Of a stretch of 64,000 nt of DNA, positions 47,030-57,919 are shown in pieces. The stretch comes from Ailanthus altissimus. Taxonomy: Eukaryota; Streptophyta; Magnoliopsida; Sapindales; Simaroubaceae. Below the pieces are notes generated by a model that had not been told where the DNA came from, did no database searches, and saw only the letters and a program-made list of their open reading frames with translations. The translations under genes were made by a program, and so were the position numbers. Numbering within the stretch: position 1 is the stretch's first letter; every line of letters starts with the position of its first letter. The stretch covers positions 10,991,501 to 11,055,500 of the forward strand of contig OX327693.1 of NCBI GenBank assembly GCA_946807835.1, in the 5' to 3' direction.

Positions 47030-48340
47030 TGATTTAGTATAAATTCGTGTAATTCATTTATGTTTCTTTATGCTTAATGCTTCCAATTGATTGATAAATG
47101 AATTGGTTGTTGTGAATGTATGGATTTATGCTTGAAAGAGATTGATCCATTTATAGGATTTGGGAGAAACATAGCTTTAGGTTGCTATTGAGTTGAAAGG
47201 CCAATAACACCTAGGTAATCTTCATGATCTTCCTTAGGATTTGCATGAGGTGCACTCCAAGTGTTTGATTAAATGCGTGACAGGCACAAACTCTTTGGGT
47301 ATGCTATTATGCCTAGGGTCACATGTGGTGCTCTCCATTTTAAAGTGTTTGATAAGCGTGACAGGCCAAACTCTTTAGGGTGTGCCATTATGTCTAGAAT
47401 TTCATTTGCTAAAAGTGACAGCGGTAATGAAGTTAATCCTTGGGGTAGTCATTTAAGGGTAGCTTAATGCGTGTATATATAACAGGTTAGATAGACATAT
47501 CAACTTGACTATGTATGCATAGTATCTCATTCGAACTCGAAAGATGGAATGAGATTAGTCTTAAGCCCTTGATTAATGAATTGAACAAATTTGCTAAAGA
47601 AGAAGAACATAGGAAGAATAGAATGAAATCAATGTTTAGGATCCCATTTGTATAGAATTCGCCATATCGCAAGATTATCATTTTGTTGTAGATTGTAGGT
47701 TCTAGGCCTTAATGGAACTTTATTGAACTTTATGTGTTGAAGTTGCTTTGTGATTAATAGTTATCTTGTGTTATTCGTTTATGCTTTTTATGCGCTTCAT
47801 GCTTCTAATTGCATTGAAAAATGGATTGGATGAATTAAACATTTAGGTTATGTGCTTGACAAAGTTTAATCCATATGTCGATCTTAAAAAGCATAGCTTT
47901 GAGTTTGTTAAGTTGAGAGACTAATGAACTTAGGTAATCATCATGATCTTCCTTAGGATTTGTATGAGGTGCATTCCAAGTGTTTGATTAAATGCGTGAC
48001 AGGCGCAAACTCTTTGGGGTGTGCTATTATGCCTAGGGTTACATGTGGTGCTCTCCGTTTTAAAGTGTTTGATAAGCGTGACAGGCCAAACTCTTTAGGG
48101 TGTGTCATTATGTCTAGAATTTCATTTGATGAAGTGACAGTGATAATGAAATTAATCCTTGGGGTAGTCATTTATGGGTTGCGTAATGCATGTCTATGTA
48201 AACAAGTTAGATAGACATATCAACTTGAATATATATGCATAGTATCTCATTCGCACTCGAAAGATGGAATGAGATTAATCATACACCCTGGATTAATGAA
48301 TGCATAAATTGGTTGTTGATTACTAATGACAAAGACTATA
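47030..48340 (+). repeat. 718-bp tandem duplication in LTR H, with nested sub-repeats
   Basis: 'gatcttccttaggatttg' occurs at 47226 and 47944 (offset 718 bp), with surrounding sequence alignable over most of the period. Within each unit a shorter module beginning 'gtgtttgat' and containing 'gcgtgacaggc(a)caaactcttt' occurs twice about 87 bp apart, giving four modules in a two-by-two arrangement. Confidence 0.85.
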
Positions 48341-49101
48341 GGAACAATATAGAGAAATCAAGTCTCTAGAGCCCCATTACCATAGATATCTCTTTTCCTT
48401 TATTTATCTAGCTAATTAGATTTTAGTTGCTTTTAATTCAATAACTCACCCTGTCATTTAGATTAGCCTAAATAAAGTTAGGTTGCCAATATCATAGTAC
48501 TTAGCATTAATTTAGGACACAATCCTCGTGGGAACGATACTCTACACATCACTTTATTACTTGTTGCGATACGTGCACTTGCGTTAGTTTGTGTTATAGA
48601 AATCACACAACAGTTATGTGCACCGTGCTATGGGTGAATGTGCACATCTTTTTATTTTTATTATTTTTAATCATCACATGTTTCATATATAACACAGTGG
48701 AAATAAATATACGCATATTACAATCTCATTACTCTAATGAGATTAAAAAACTCACCCTTGAAACGTGCTTGTGAGTAAATCTAATTGCACACAAGGTTGG
48801 ATTCCTCAAACTAGACTAATAGCTTTTCTTTCTAGAATAATTGAAGGAACACTTGCCTTTGGCTTATTTCTATCTCTAAGACTTTTATATCAAAGTTAAC
48901 TCTTAACTTTGTAAAGCAAAAGAAAACAATTCACTTCATTAGCTTACAACCAATTTATAGGTAAACTTTGCCTCACAATTAGCCAATAATATAACTTAAA
49001 TATGCCAAATGTTAAAGCATGATAAAGCATTCTTAATGTTTAGACAATGTTTCAATATGGGTGGCAAAATATTGAAGCAATTATTGCCACCTCTTTCAAT
49101 T

Positions 49102-49126
49102 TTCAATTGAATCAAATTCAATTGAA
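49102..49126. repeat. Perfect hairpin 1 in element I LTR
   Basis: TTCAATTGAAT, loop CAA, ATTCAATTGAA: 11-bp perfect arms. A slightly altered copy is at about 53976-54000 in the other LTR. Confidence 0.9.
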
Positions 49127-49250
49127 AAAGGTTCATTTACTTTTAAGGAATAAATTAAGAACATATAGCCATTAACCAATCATCTTGCAATAAGTTTTTA
49201 TTGCTTTTGTTCTCATCCAATAAGGAAGTTAACACATATGCAAATGAATG

Positions 49251-49277
49251 AATCAAATGAATCAAATTCATTTGATT
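49251..49277. repeat. Perfect hairpin 2 in element I LTR
   Basis: AATCAAATGAAT, loop CAA, ATTCATTTGATT: 12-bp perfect arms. The same hairpin with one loop-side change lies at about 54109-54135 in the other LTR. Confidence 0.9.
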
Positions 49278-50767
49278 ATGTAAAGGCTGAATTTAATATG
49301 CTATGAAACAATAATTATTTTATAGCTTTATTTACCAATGTCCAATTTAGTACCTATACAAATTATTGGCATAATTTGAGATATACACTAAATAGATAAA
49401 AGTGTCAAGTCTTACGTGGTACTATTTTAGGTCTAACATTTAAACCTAAGATACTCTCCGATAGACCATAAAATAAATAAATGGCCAAATAAATTAATTT
49501 AAAATAAAATAAAAATAATTTATTTAAATGATAGTTATATCCACAAATGCCAAATTTAATACTTATACAAATTATTGGCATAATTTTAGGTATACATTCG
49601 ATAGATAAAAGCATCAGGTCTTACTTGGCATAATATTAGGTTTAACACTTAAAACCTTAACTATTCTCTGAGAAACCCTAACGAATACACTTCATATAGT
49701 GAGACTCCATAGGCTCATACCCTTTTATCTCACAGAACATTTTCGTAAGTTCATAACTGATGCCTTTCACATACACATTATGGATAATACAAAATGACAA
49801 GTTGAACCATACAAGTTGAGGTTAATTCATATTCGTATAATCCTTCCATCATATATATCCTAGAAGAGCGGAGATATAGATCAACATCGTCAAGTTTCTT
49901 ATTGCTCAACCATAAATTTATCACTTCGATTCGTATTTCGATAATCAATATCCGCAAACTACTTTGTGATATTATTTATACCACGGGAAACTCTTTCCCG
50001 AGTTTAATACTTATAGCCATAAGAGTTCTTGTAATACAACCTTAGAATATTTGGATATTTAACTCACCTATATGAGTTGACGAATCTCATGTCTATACAT
50101 CGAACTCCATAAGCATTAGACCATACCCAGTGACACCCAACGGTTAGACCATGAAAGGTTTCTAACATGTGTGGAACCTAAGTATAGTGGATCACTTACA
50201 ATCTAACTGTGGTAATTAGGTCAAAGGACTACGAATACTACTCAACTCGAGAAGACCCTCCATTAACAGTTTTATAGGATATCTATTGAAGGTTTTCATT
50301 AAGTCTTGTTTAGTATCTAGCCCTTATTGAATACTTGTAAATCTATATAAGCTTTCACTAAACTCATGGTCTACTAAAATTAACCATCTAGACAATCCAA
50401 ATATAAATATATACTAATCTATGTAAATTAGTTCCACTCAACAGACTCCACATCAGTGAAAATAGATTAGGAACATATAATTCAAGAGTATACTTATACA
50501 ATGATATTTTCTAGCAATACTCGCAACTTCTTGTAACTATATCATTGTTAGTATATTCCCAGGTCTTGGTCCTATTTTAGATAAGGTTCTAACTCTTTAA
50601 ACTTGATCTGAACTCTTTCAGATCAATATAATGTCTGAAACGTTACAAGCATCTTACCTTATTAAAATTAATTAATTAGCGATTAATGAAATATTTATTT
50701 ATTACATAAGTATAAAATTACAATATTCATACAAAATTGGAATGACACATTAGCACAAATCTTAACA

Positions 50768-51009
50768 ACTCACACTTGCTCTAGTGCCAATTATAGTGGT
50801 ATCTAATACCTAACGACTTAACGTGTTTCTCAAACATCATTGGAATTAAGGCTATAGTGAGTGGGTCCGCTACATTATTTACAGAATCAAGTTTATAAAA
50901 TACAACATCTCTTCGAGTCAAGATCTCTCTAATAATGTGGTATTTTCTCTCCATATACTTATATTTCTAATGTGCTCTTGGTTCTTTTGATTGTATAATA
51001 AAAGTGTCT
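50768..51009 (-). pseudogene. Element I RNase H, C-terminal end, and polypurine tract
   Basis: Minus-strand reading IIQSKEPRAH (about 50990), KYKYMERKYHIIREILTRRD, VVFYKLDSVNNVADPLTIAL (about 50890), MMFEKHVKSLGIRYHYNW and then the tract GGCACTAGAGCAAGTGTGAG (50768-50788) abutting the LTR. This is the normal end of copia pol. The reading is cut off upstream by the 51010-51570 insertion. Confidence 0.75.
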
Positions 51010-51570
51010 TCGTTCGTGATCATGTTAGGCGAAAGGTAGTTGTAGAGAAGCAGCTGTAAAACAACGATTCCCCTATTTCCATTGAAGTAGGAAGGGTGCC
51101 AAGCCAGGTGCATAGCCTTCCATTTATGTACCAATGCAAACAAACTAATCTTCAATCAATTAAGCGAACCAAGTTCTAGTTCATATAGGCAGTCCGATAA
51201 CTGGTCAGTCATTTAGCACAAAGTAGCTCTTTGAAAGAAGTAGGTGACATTCTTTTCTTAATGGGCGAATTAACCACAGGGCTGCTGATGGAGCTGTGCC
51301 CATTCTGCCTCTTCTTACGCTTTACAACCGAAATAAGGAACCTTAGAATTCACCCTACCTATCGATAAAAAAATGGGATTTGGTCGTAAGGCTTTCTTCT
51401 ATTGGACTTTGAGTTAGTCAAGGTACTTATTTATACCAATTTTGGATGATATATTCTCCATCAGTGGGAATCAATGCCCTTCTATTAGGTTGTTTGCGAG
51501 AGCTGAAAAGAGAAGTCATCTAAGCCAAGCAGATAAAGCCCTTTAGGATAAGATCCACGAAACTTAGGAT
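51010..51570. other. GC-richer foreign segment, possibly mitochondrial DNA (NUMT)
   Basis: Breaks element I RNase H between VWIKMFVAELGI and IIQSKEPRAH. Base composition changes: line-length samples give 29/60 GC at 51241-51300 and 26/60 at 51301-51360, against 17/60 at 50401-50460 in the adjacent LTR. It has no similarity to anything else in the window and no retroelement motif. Plant mitochondrial DNA has about this GC content and is commonly transferred to the nucleus, so a NUMT is my best guess. A plastid, other-nuclear or foreign source is not excluded. Boundaries are uncertain by about 20 bp. Confidence 0.4.
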
Positions 51571-52000
51571 TATACCAAGTTCTGCGACAAACATTTTGAT
51601 CCATACTGCTTCTTTTACTACTTCTGAAGCTACAATGTATTTTGCCTCTGTGGTAGAATCAATTATAGATTTATGTTTAACACTCTTCTAACTTATAGCA
51701 ACGTCATTGAGAATAAACACATATCTAAATATAGACTTTCTATCATTCGAATCAAACTATAAGTCTGAGTCAGTGCATCCTCTTACCTATAAGTCATTTT
51801 CTCTATATATAAGAAATTTGTCACTTTTACCCTTAAGGTATTTAAGAATATGTTTAACTCTCATCCAATGGCTGTCACATGGATCAAACTGGTACCCGCT
51901 CGCAGCACTTACAGCCATACTACTTTTAGGTCTCGTATACATTATAGTATACATCAAGCTTCCAACTATTGATACATAAGGAATGTTAAACATTTTAACC
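51571..52000 (-). pseudogene. Element I RNase H, N-terminal part
   Basis: Minus-strand reading: VSIVGSLMYTIMYTRPKSSM, AVSAASGYQFDPCDSHWMRV and KHILKYLKGKSDKFLIY (RT-RH connection, an open stretch at 51787-52026), then CTDSDL near 51750 (first catalytic Asp) and DSTTEAKYIVASEVVKEAVW (about 51650). It ends at the organelle-like segment. Confidence 0.75.
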
Positions 52001-53090
52001 CTCTCATCTTTTTTCTGAGGACACATCTTCCTCGAAGATGAATGTTATATCTAAAAGGTACATTTGTCTTACGGTTACTAAAACTATACATTTTAAGATA
52101 TTATTAATATACGAAGATTAAGAGAGTCCTATCAGTCTCTTAACTCTATCTCTATAAACCTTTATACTTAGTATATAGAAGGCATCTCCCAAATATTTCT
52201 GGAGACATTCTTACTTAGGTAACACTTTACTGATTGTAATATACCAATATCATTCTCAATGATCAGTATGTCATCCACATAGAGAATTAAGAAGATAACT
52301 ATGCTCTCAGTGACCTTTTATACACACATGCCTCCTCTTCGTTTTTTATAAAATTAGAGCCTCTGATTATTTCATCAAAACAAAGATTCTAGCTTCGAGA
52401 AGTCTGCTTAAGTCCATAGATGAACTTCTTCAGTTTGCATATAAGACCAGAAGAAAGGCTAGATGCAAAAACTTTAGACTATTTCATGAATATCTCTTCT
52501 CGAGATATCCATTCAAGAACACTATCCTTATATTCACCTACCAAATTTCAAAATCATAATATGTAGCAATTGCTAATAATATCTTGATTAACTTAGGCAT
52601 CACAACTGGTGCAAAGGTTTTCTCAAAATCGATCTTAGATCATTGAGTATAACCTTTTACTGCCAAACAGACTTTAAAGCTATCTATCTAGCCATTTGAC
52701 CCATGCTTCTGCTTGTAAACCCATCTACAACTGATAGGAACTATGCCTTTGGGAAGCTCAACTAAGTCCCAAAATTGATTTTGATGTATAAAGTCAATTT
52801 TAAATTTCTTGGCATCTTACCATTTTTCGAAGTCAATGTCTAATATTGCCTCTTTGTAAGTCAAATAATCATTTTCTTCAACTAAGAAAACTTCAAAGGT
52901 ACCTTCAGGTATTATACCATACCTATCAAGTTGCCTTGATATCCTTTTTGACCTACGTAAATGGTGTGTAAAAGATAATTTGCTCAATTGAGCCAGTAGT
53001 TTCATTTCTGGTTCATTCTGATTGACTTCATCAACATCAATCTTTCTACAATCGCCACGATCCATAAAAAACTAATTTTCTAAAAAAGTG
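52001..53090 (-). pseudogene. Element I reverse transcriptase
   Basis: Minus strand. The entry region LRRSKRISRQLDRYG and TYKEAILDIDFEKW (open stretch 52817-53065) is followed by FWDLVELPKGIVPISCRWVY (about 52760), KIDFEKTFAPVVMPKLIKIL (about 52620) and VFLNGYLEK. The active site LYVDDILIIENDIGILQSVK (about 52285-52230) has the catalytic YVDD intact, one of the few preserved catalytic motifs in the window. Stops elsewhere make the gene nonfunctional. Confidence 0.8.
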
Positions 53091-53440
53091 GCATTTTAAG
53101 CAACGAACACATCTCGTTCCTCGAGATTATAGAACTGGTATCCTATTGAGTTCATAGGATAGCCAATGAATTGATACTTGAAACCCCTTAAGTGTAAGTT
53201 TATCCTATTGTATAACTCTTACATAAGCAGAACAGCTCTAAAACTTAAAATATTTAAGACTCAGATTTTTTCCAATCCATATCTCATAAGGAGTAGATAG
53301 AACGGCTTTAGACGAAACTCTGATCAATACATGAGTAGCAGTTTGTAGAGCATAGCCCCAAAGATAATTAATAACACTAAAAAATCTAAGTACGCCATGA
53401 ATATTATAAATCAAAGCACATACGACACACAACATAGTCG
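53091..53440 (-). pseudogene. Element I integrase, C-terminal fragment
   Basis: Minus-strand reading LRFFSVINYLWGYALQTATH, VLIRVSSKAVLSTPYEIWIG and KNLSLKYFKF (about 53390-53240), then YQFIGYPMNSIGYQFYN-like text and an ERDVFVA segment. This matches the copia integrase end (FWGYALETA..LNRVPSK.V..TPYE.W.GKKPSL). Just upstream comes the primer site, so gag, protease and the first two-thirds of integrase are deleted. Confidence 0.75.
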
Positions 53441-53452
53441 CTCTAATACCAA
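53441..53452 (-). promoter_or_regulatory. Element I primer binding site
   Basis: The minus strand reads TTGGTATTAGAG just inside the LTR, one base from the TGGTATCAGAG iMet-tRNA site. Confidence 0.75.
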
Positions 53453-53455
53453 TTT

Positions 53456-55622
53456 TGTTGGGTGTTATATGCGTCATGCTATGAGAGAATATGTGCAATT
53501 TTTTATTTTATTTTTTTAATCATCATATATTTCAAATGTAATGCAGTGAAAATAAATATACACACATCAAAATATCATTACTCTAATAAGATTAGGAGAC
53601 CCACCCTTGAAACGTGCTTGTGAGCAAATCTAGTTATGGATGAGGTGCGCTTTCTCAAGCTAGATTAGTAGCTTTGCTTTTTGGAATAATTGAAGCAACT
53701 TTTAGTTCTGGCATATTTTAATCTCTCGAACATTTATATTAAAGTTAACTCTTAACTTTGTAAAGCAAAGAAAACAATTCACTTCATTAGCTCACAAAAT
53801 ATTCAGCCAATTTATAAGCAAACTTTACCTCATAATTAGCCAATAATATAACTTAAATATGCCAAGTGTTAAAGTATGACAAGCATTCTCAATGCTTAGT
53901 CAATGCTTCAACATGGGTGGCAAAACACCTAAAGCAATTGGTGGCAAAATCGTTGCCACCTCTTGTTATTTTCAATTAAATCAAATTCAATTGAAAAAAG
54001 TTTTAACAAATAAATTAAAAACATGTAGTCATTAGCCAATCATCTTGCAATAAGTTGTCATTGCCTTTGTTCTCATCCAATAGGAAATCAATATATATGC
54101 AAATGAATGAATCAAATGAATCATATTCATTTGATTATGTAAAGGCCGAATTTAATATGCTATGAAACAACAATTGTTTTATAGCTTTATTTACTCTTGC
54201 CCAATTTAGTACCTATAACAATTATTGGCATAAACTTGGTAGATAAAAGTATCAAGTCTTACATGACAAAATCTTAGGTTTAATACTTAAACCTTAGCTA
54301 CTCCCTGAGAGACCCTGAATCAAATAAATGGCTGAATAAATTAATCTAAATAAAACAATAATTGTTTCATTTAAATGATAGTTATATCCACCAATGCCAA
54401 ATTTAGTACATCTATATAAATTATGGGCACAATTTGAGGCATAAACTAGGTAGATAAAAGTGTTAAGTCTCACTTGGTATAATCTTAACTTTAACATTTA
54501 AACTTTAGTTATTCTCCGAGAGACCCTAAAATAAATTCGTACTTTCTGAAAACCTCCTGAATTGAATAATTCAATTTAGTGTGCTACTTACATGCTTAAT
54601 GAGTACACTTTATATAGTAAGACTTCCTAGGTTCATACCTATTTTGTCTCACGAAATAGTTTTGTAAGTCTATAATTAATATCTCACACACACACACACA
54701 CGTTATGGATAACACAAAATAACAATTTGAACCATACAAGTTAAGGTTAATCCATATTCATACAATTCTTCTGTCATATATATCCTAAAAGAGTGGAGAC
54801 AAAGATCAACACCGTCAAGTCCCCTATTGCTCAACTATAAACCTATCTCTTCGATTAATATTTCGATAATTAATATTCGTAAACTACTTTGCGATATTGT
54901 TTATACCATGGGAAACTATTTTCCATGTTTAATGTTTATGGCCGACATCCAAGAATACAACCTTAGAGCATCTAGTTATTTATATAAGTTGGTGGATTCC
55001 ATGCCTACACACACCAAACTCTATAAGCATCAAACCATACCCAACGACACGCAGTGGTCAAACCACGCAATTTAAGTAGTATTCACAGTAGCACTACAAT
55101 GGGATTGTGAGTAATCCATCATATTTAGGTTCCACAAATGCTATCTATTAGAAGTTTTCATTGAGTCTTGTTCAGCATCCAATTCTTATTGAATACCTGT
55201 ATATTTATACAAGCTTCCACTAAGCTCATGGTCTACTAAGATTAACCATTTGGACAATTCATATATAGATATACACTTATCTATATAAATTAGTTTTACT
55301 CGACAGACCCTGCATCGATGGAAATAGTTCATGAACATATAATCAAAGAATATACTTAAGAAAGAGTTGTAATCCTTGTAACTCTTTGCAACTCTATAAT
55401 TGTTAGTATATTCCCATGTCTTTATCCTATTTTAAACAAGGCTCTAACTCTTTAGACCTGATCTGAACTTCTTCAGATCAATATAATATCTGAAATATTA
55501 CAAGCATATTACCTTATTAAAATTAATTAATTAACGTTTAATAAAATATTTATTTATTACATAAGTATGAAATTACAATATTCATGTAAAATTGGGATGG
55601 GACATGAGCACAAATCCCAATA
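53456..55622 (-). repeat. Element I 5' LTR, 2167 bp
   Basis: The plus strand starts TGTTGGGTGTTATATGCG and ends AATCCCAATA (terminal CA mutated). Aligns with 48618-50767. A (CA)n run lies at 54687-54702. Confidence 0.8.
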
Positions 55623-55627
55623 ATTAC

Positions 55628-56620
55628 TTGGACTAATTTTTTGTTGGTGGATGTTTGATCTAGGATTTATGTTTGGAGAGTCAATACCAAGTGAATTCAG
55701 AGATATTAGTTGGTGCTATAGATGCTATTAGTTCAAGTGTTGTTTGAGGACTAATATTTCCTATTTTTTTTCTTAAGAACTCAAATTTTGAGGTTTCAAA
55801 ACATTGAAGGAATAAAGAGTGAAGGCTAAGTAATCTATTTTCAATGAACTTATACTCAAAGTTTGAACCAAATTGATGATCTTTCTTGAAAGGAAACTTA
55901 AATTCTACAAATGTGACATATTTAGTAATATTTACATGACCTAATGCACTTAAACACTTGTATGCTTTATGATTTTGGATGTAACCAATGAAAGCAAATT
56001 TAGTTGTGCGAAATTAAAGTTTGTGCTTATTAAAAGGTCTTAGGAAAGGGTAACATGTGCATCCAAAAACCCTTAAAAAGGAATAATTTGATGGATGACC
56101 ATACAACTTGTGATAAGGTGATTAATTTAAAATAGTTGGTGTCGGCAACCTATTTATAAGGTATGTTACTATTTATATAGCTTCCCACTAATAACATAAT
56201 GGCATTTCAGCATATGAAAGCAAGGTTTAGGCTGTTTCTACAAAGTGTCTGTATTATTTTTCTATTTTTTTCATTTTGGTGGTATGTATGAGGATAGGGA
56301 TGCCTAAAGATTAATGAAAGCAAAGGCCTAAAATCCCCTTCTTAGTCTGATTAGATAGTTTTAATGTGAGTTTCAAATTGTTTCAACTAAGGTTTTAAGT
56401 TGAAGAAATGTAGAGAATGTTTGTGATTTGGTTGTTAATGGATATATACAGGTAAATCTGGTGTATTCATCAAGAAAGCTGATGTAATATTTGTATTCTT
56501 GTGTTGATGTTGCACCCCAATGGTCAGTGGGGATTAATTTAAGTGGTTGGTGTGTTTTGGTTGCTGATATACCGAGGTGCATTATATTATCTTTTCCATG
56601 TTAACAAGCTAAGCAAGAAT
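55628..56620 (-). pseudogene. Element G integrase
   Basis: Minus-strand copia integrase. The first catalytic region is PLKLIPTDHWGA (usual I-H-T-D-L-W-G-P), then YKYYISFLDEYTRFTCIYPL and TKSQTFSTFLQLKTLVE (open stretch 56373-56582). The glutamate region is decayed (MKKIEK, YRHFVETA). C-terminal part: YLINRLPTPTI, SFLRVFGCTCYPFLRPFNKH, FAFIGYIQNHKAYKCLSALG and VTFVEFKFPFKKD (about 55880). Sequence past 55740 is the variable linker toward RT. Confidence 0.8.
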
Positions 56621-57366
56621 TTAAATTTGAATTTGAAATAGACTTTATTTTATTGAATGGAAAATTAGAATTATAATTCATTTAGGCTTGTTTTAGATAT
56701 TCAAGCTAGGATGTCTTAATATAAGATGAAACAAGTCAACTTGACTTATGTTTTTATTATTAAAAGCTAAACAAGACTCTAACACTAACTTTTATTTGAA
56801 ATTTCTTTCCTTATTGACTTCTACTAAAAGGGATGATGGATTGTTGTTCACCTTAAAGGGTAATAAGTTCCTTGAGTTTAATTGGTATAGTCTTCTGTTA
56901 ATAACACCTTCTAGCAGCACTACCCATAGCTTCTTATCTTTGATTTGACAAAGATTTTTTGTGAAATTCAACAAATATAGTATTGTCGGCTACACTTAGC
57001 AATTTCTTTTTAATTTTTAGAACAAACAAAACATTTTATGAGAGTTAAGTGTTTATGTAAATGTGAAGTAGGTAAAGGAAGAGAGCTAGTTTGGGAGATC
57101 TATAGTTTATTACCATTGCCAATTGTAACCTTTTCTGAACCTTTCAATTCATTCCTTGTGAAAAGTATGCTGATATCATTTGTCAAGTCGTTTATAGCTC
57201 CACTATCAATGTACCAATTATGGCCTAGTAAACTATCTAATGAGTCTACATAGGCTGCAGTAGAATTTGAGTTCCCATTTAGATTATTGCTTGGTCCCGT
57301 GTAATTTTCATCAAATTTATGCCAACAATTTGCTGCTGTATGACCTTTCTTGCCACTTATTAACAA
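56621..57366 (-). pseudogene. Element G zinc knuckle, protease and pre-integrase region
   Basis: An open stretch at 57100-57366 reads SGKKGHTAANCWHKFDENYT (zinc knuckle with the first Cys region changed), PSNNLNGNSNSTAAYVDSL, NWYIDSGAINDLTND (protease active site D-S-G-A intact), and VTIGNGNKL. About 56970-56800 gives LCQIKDKKLWVVLLEGVINR, RLYQL, the copia pre-integrase box. Confidence 0.8.
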
Positions 57367-57919
57367 ACTGATTATTTATTGCTATTGTTACTATTTTTGT
57401 TGTTGATATAGTTATTGTTAAGTTGAAAATTATTGTTCCTTCCTCCTTAGTTTTTTTCTCTGACTTTACCATTGTTTCCTTTTTGGTTGAAACTAACATG
57501 TGCATAATATGCAAATGGATTGCCATGTATTGCAGTAGTTGCATCAGTATTGGTAATACTTGGTCATTTGGTTAATTTGACTTTCTTGATTCAGCAACAA
57601 AACATACACTTCTTGTAAAGATGGAAGCTCATTTCTTGAAGTAATATTAGGCACTATTGAGTAAAAGTTAGCACGAAAACCAGCCAGAATGTAAAGGATG
57701 AGATCATTATCACTAATAGAATTTCCCGTTGTTACTAAATAATATAAGATGGTTTTATTTGTTTAAAATATTTACTGATAGATAAGCCTCATTTCTTAGT
57801 AGTTTATAGTTATATGCGAAGTTGTAACACTCTAGCATTGGGTTGTGATGAGAACAACCTTTCGATAGCTGTCCAAATTTCATGAGATGTTGCACAGTTA
57901 ATTATTATCCCTAGAATAC
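57367..57919 (-). pseudogene. Element G gag fragment
   Basis: Minus-strand reading SILGIIINCATSHEIWTAIE, RLFSSQPNARVLQLRI (57917-57810), then decayed sequence and a linker rich in Asn, Thr and Lys (57317-57544). It matches the copia gag (UBN2-type) helix region 'S.E.W..LE..F.SQS.AR...L'. The N-terminal half is missing at the junction with element J. Confidence 0.75.

Larger units (their letters stand above)
46390..48612 (+). repeat. Solo LTR H, 2223 bp
   Basis: Begins TGATAAGGCG and ends CACACAACA with a perfect GTTAT duplication. It contains a GC-rich palindrome (46617-46630), a TATA box (46682-46691) and a large tandem duplication (about 47030-48340, period 718 bp). The end text ('acgtgcacttgcgtta') resembles Athila-group LTRs, in plus orientation. 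No internal region remains. Several short open frames within it are fortuitous. Confidence 0.85.
46385..48617. repeat. Target duplications GTTAT flanking solo LTR H
   Basis: GTTAT at 46385-46389 and 48613-48617 bracket H exactly. The unoccupied site is seen in the right LTR of element I (TGTTGGGTGTTAT, from 53456). Confidence 0.9.
46377..50767 (-). repeat. Element I 3' LTR, interrupted by solo LTR H
   Basis: The first 13 bp (TGTTATGTGTTAT) precede H, and the remainder (48618-50767) follows it and ends AATCTTAACA. It aligns with 53456-55622 throughout, including two hairpins (49102-49126, 49251-49277) and an internal repeat of about 215-bp period (49340-49440 and 49545-49640). Confidence 0.8.
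46377..55622 (-). mobile_element. Element I: internally deleted Ty1/copia element
   Basis: Minus strand, inserted in G. Right LTR 53456-55622; left LTR 46377-46389 plus 48618-50767, split by solo LTR H. The interior of 2.7 kb runs from the primer site directly into the late part of integrase, then RT and RNase H; gag, protease and most of integrase are absent. Flanks ATTAT (46372-46376) and ATTAC (55623-55627) match at four of five bases, a slightly decayed target duplication. The RNase H is interrupted by an organelle-like segment. Confidence 0.75.
45788..57919 (-). mobile_element. Element G: Ty1/copia element split by element I, both ends lost
   Basis: Minus strand. Gag, protease and integrase lie at 55628-57919 and the RT start at 45788-46371, with element I inserted between them. 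Neither LTR is present: the 5' side ends at the junction with element J (57919/57920) and the 3' side inside RT at 45788. The text matches a widespread copia type (VAGIDYFETFSPVAKTPTVR-like RT, SGKKGHTAANCWHKF knuckle). Confidence 0.7.

Noticed and set aside
47030..48340. CRISPR-like array from regularly repeated 'gcgtgacaggc' modules
   Set aside because: Only four modules with diverged, unequal spacing, explained by nested LTR duplications in a plant genome.
51010..51570. Bacterial or phage DNA contamination
   Set aside because: The segment is flanked on both sides by the same copia RNase H and has no bacterial gene signature; an organelle origin is simpler.
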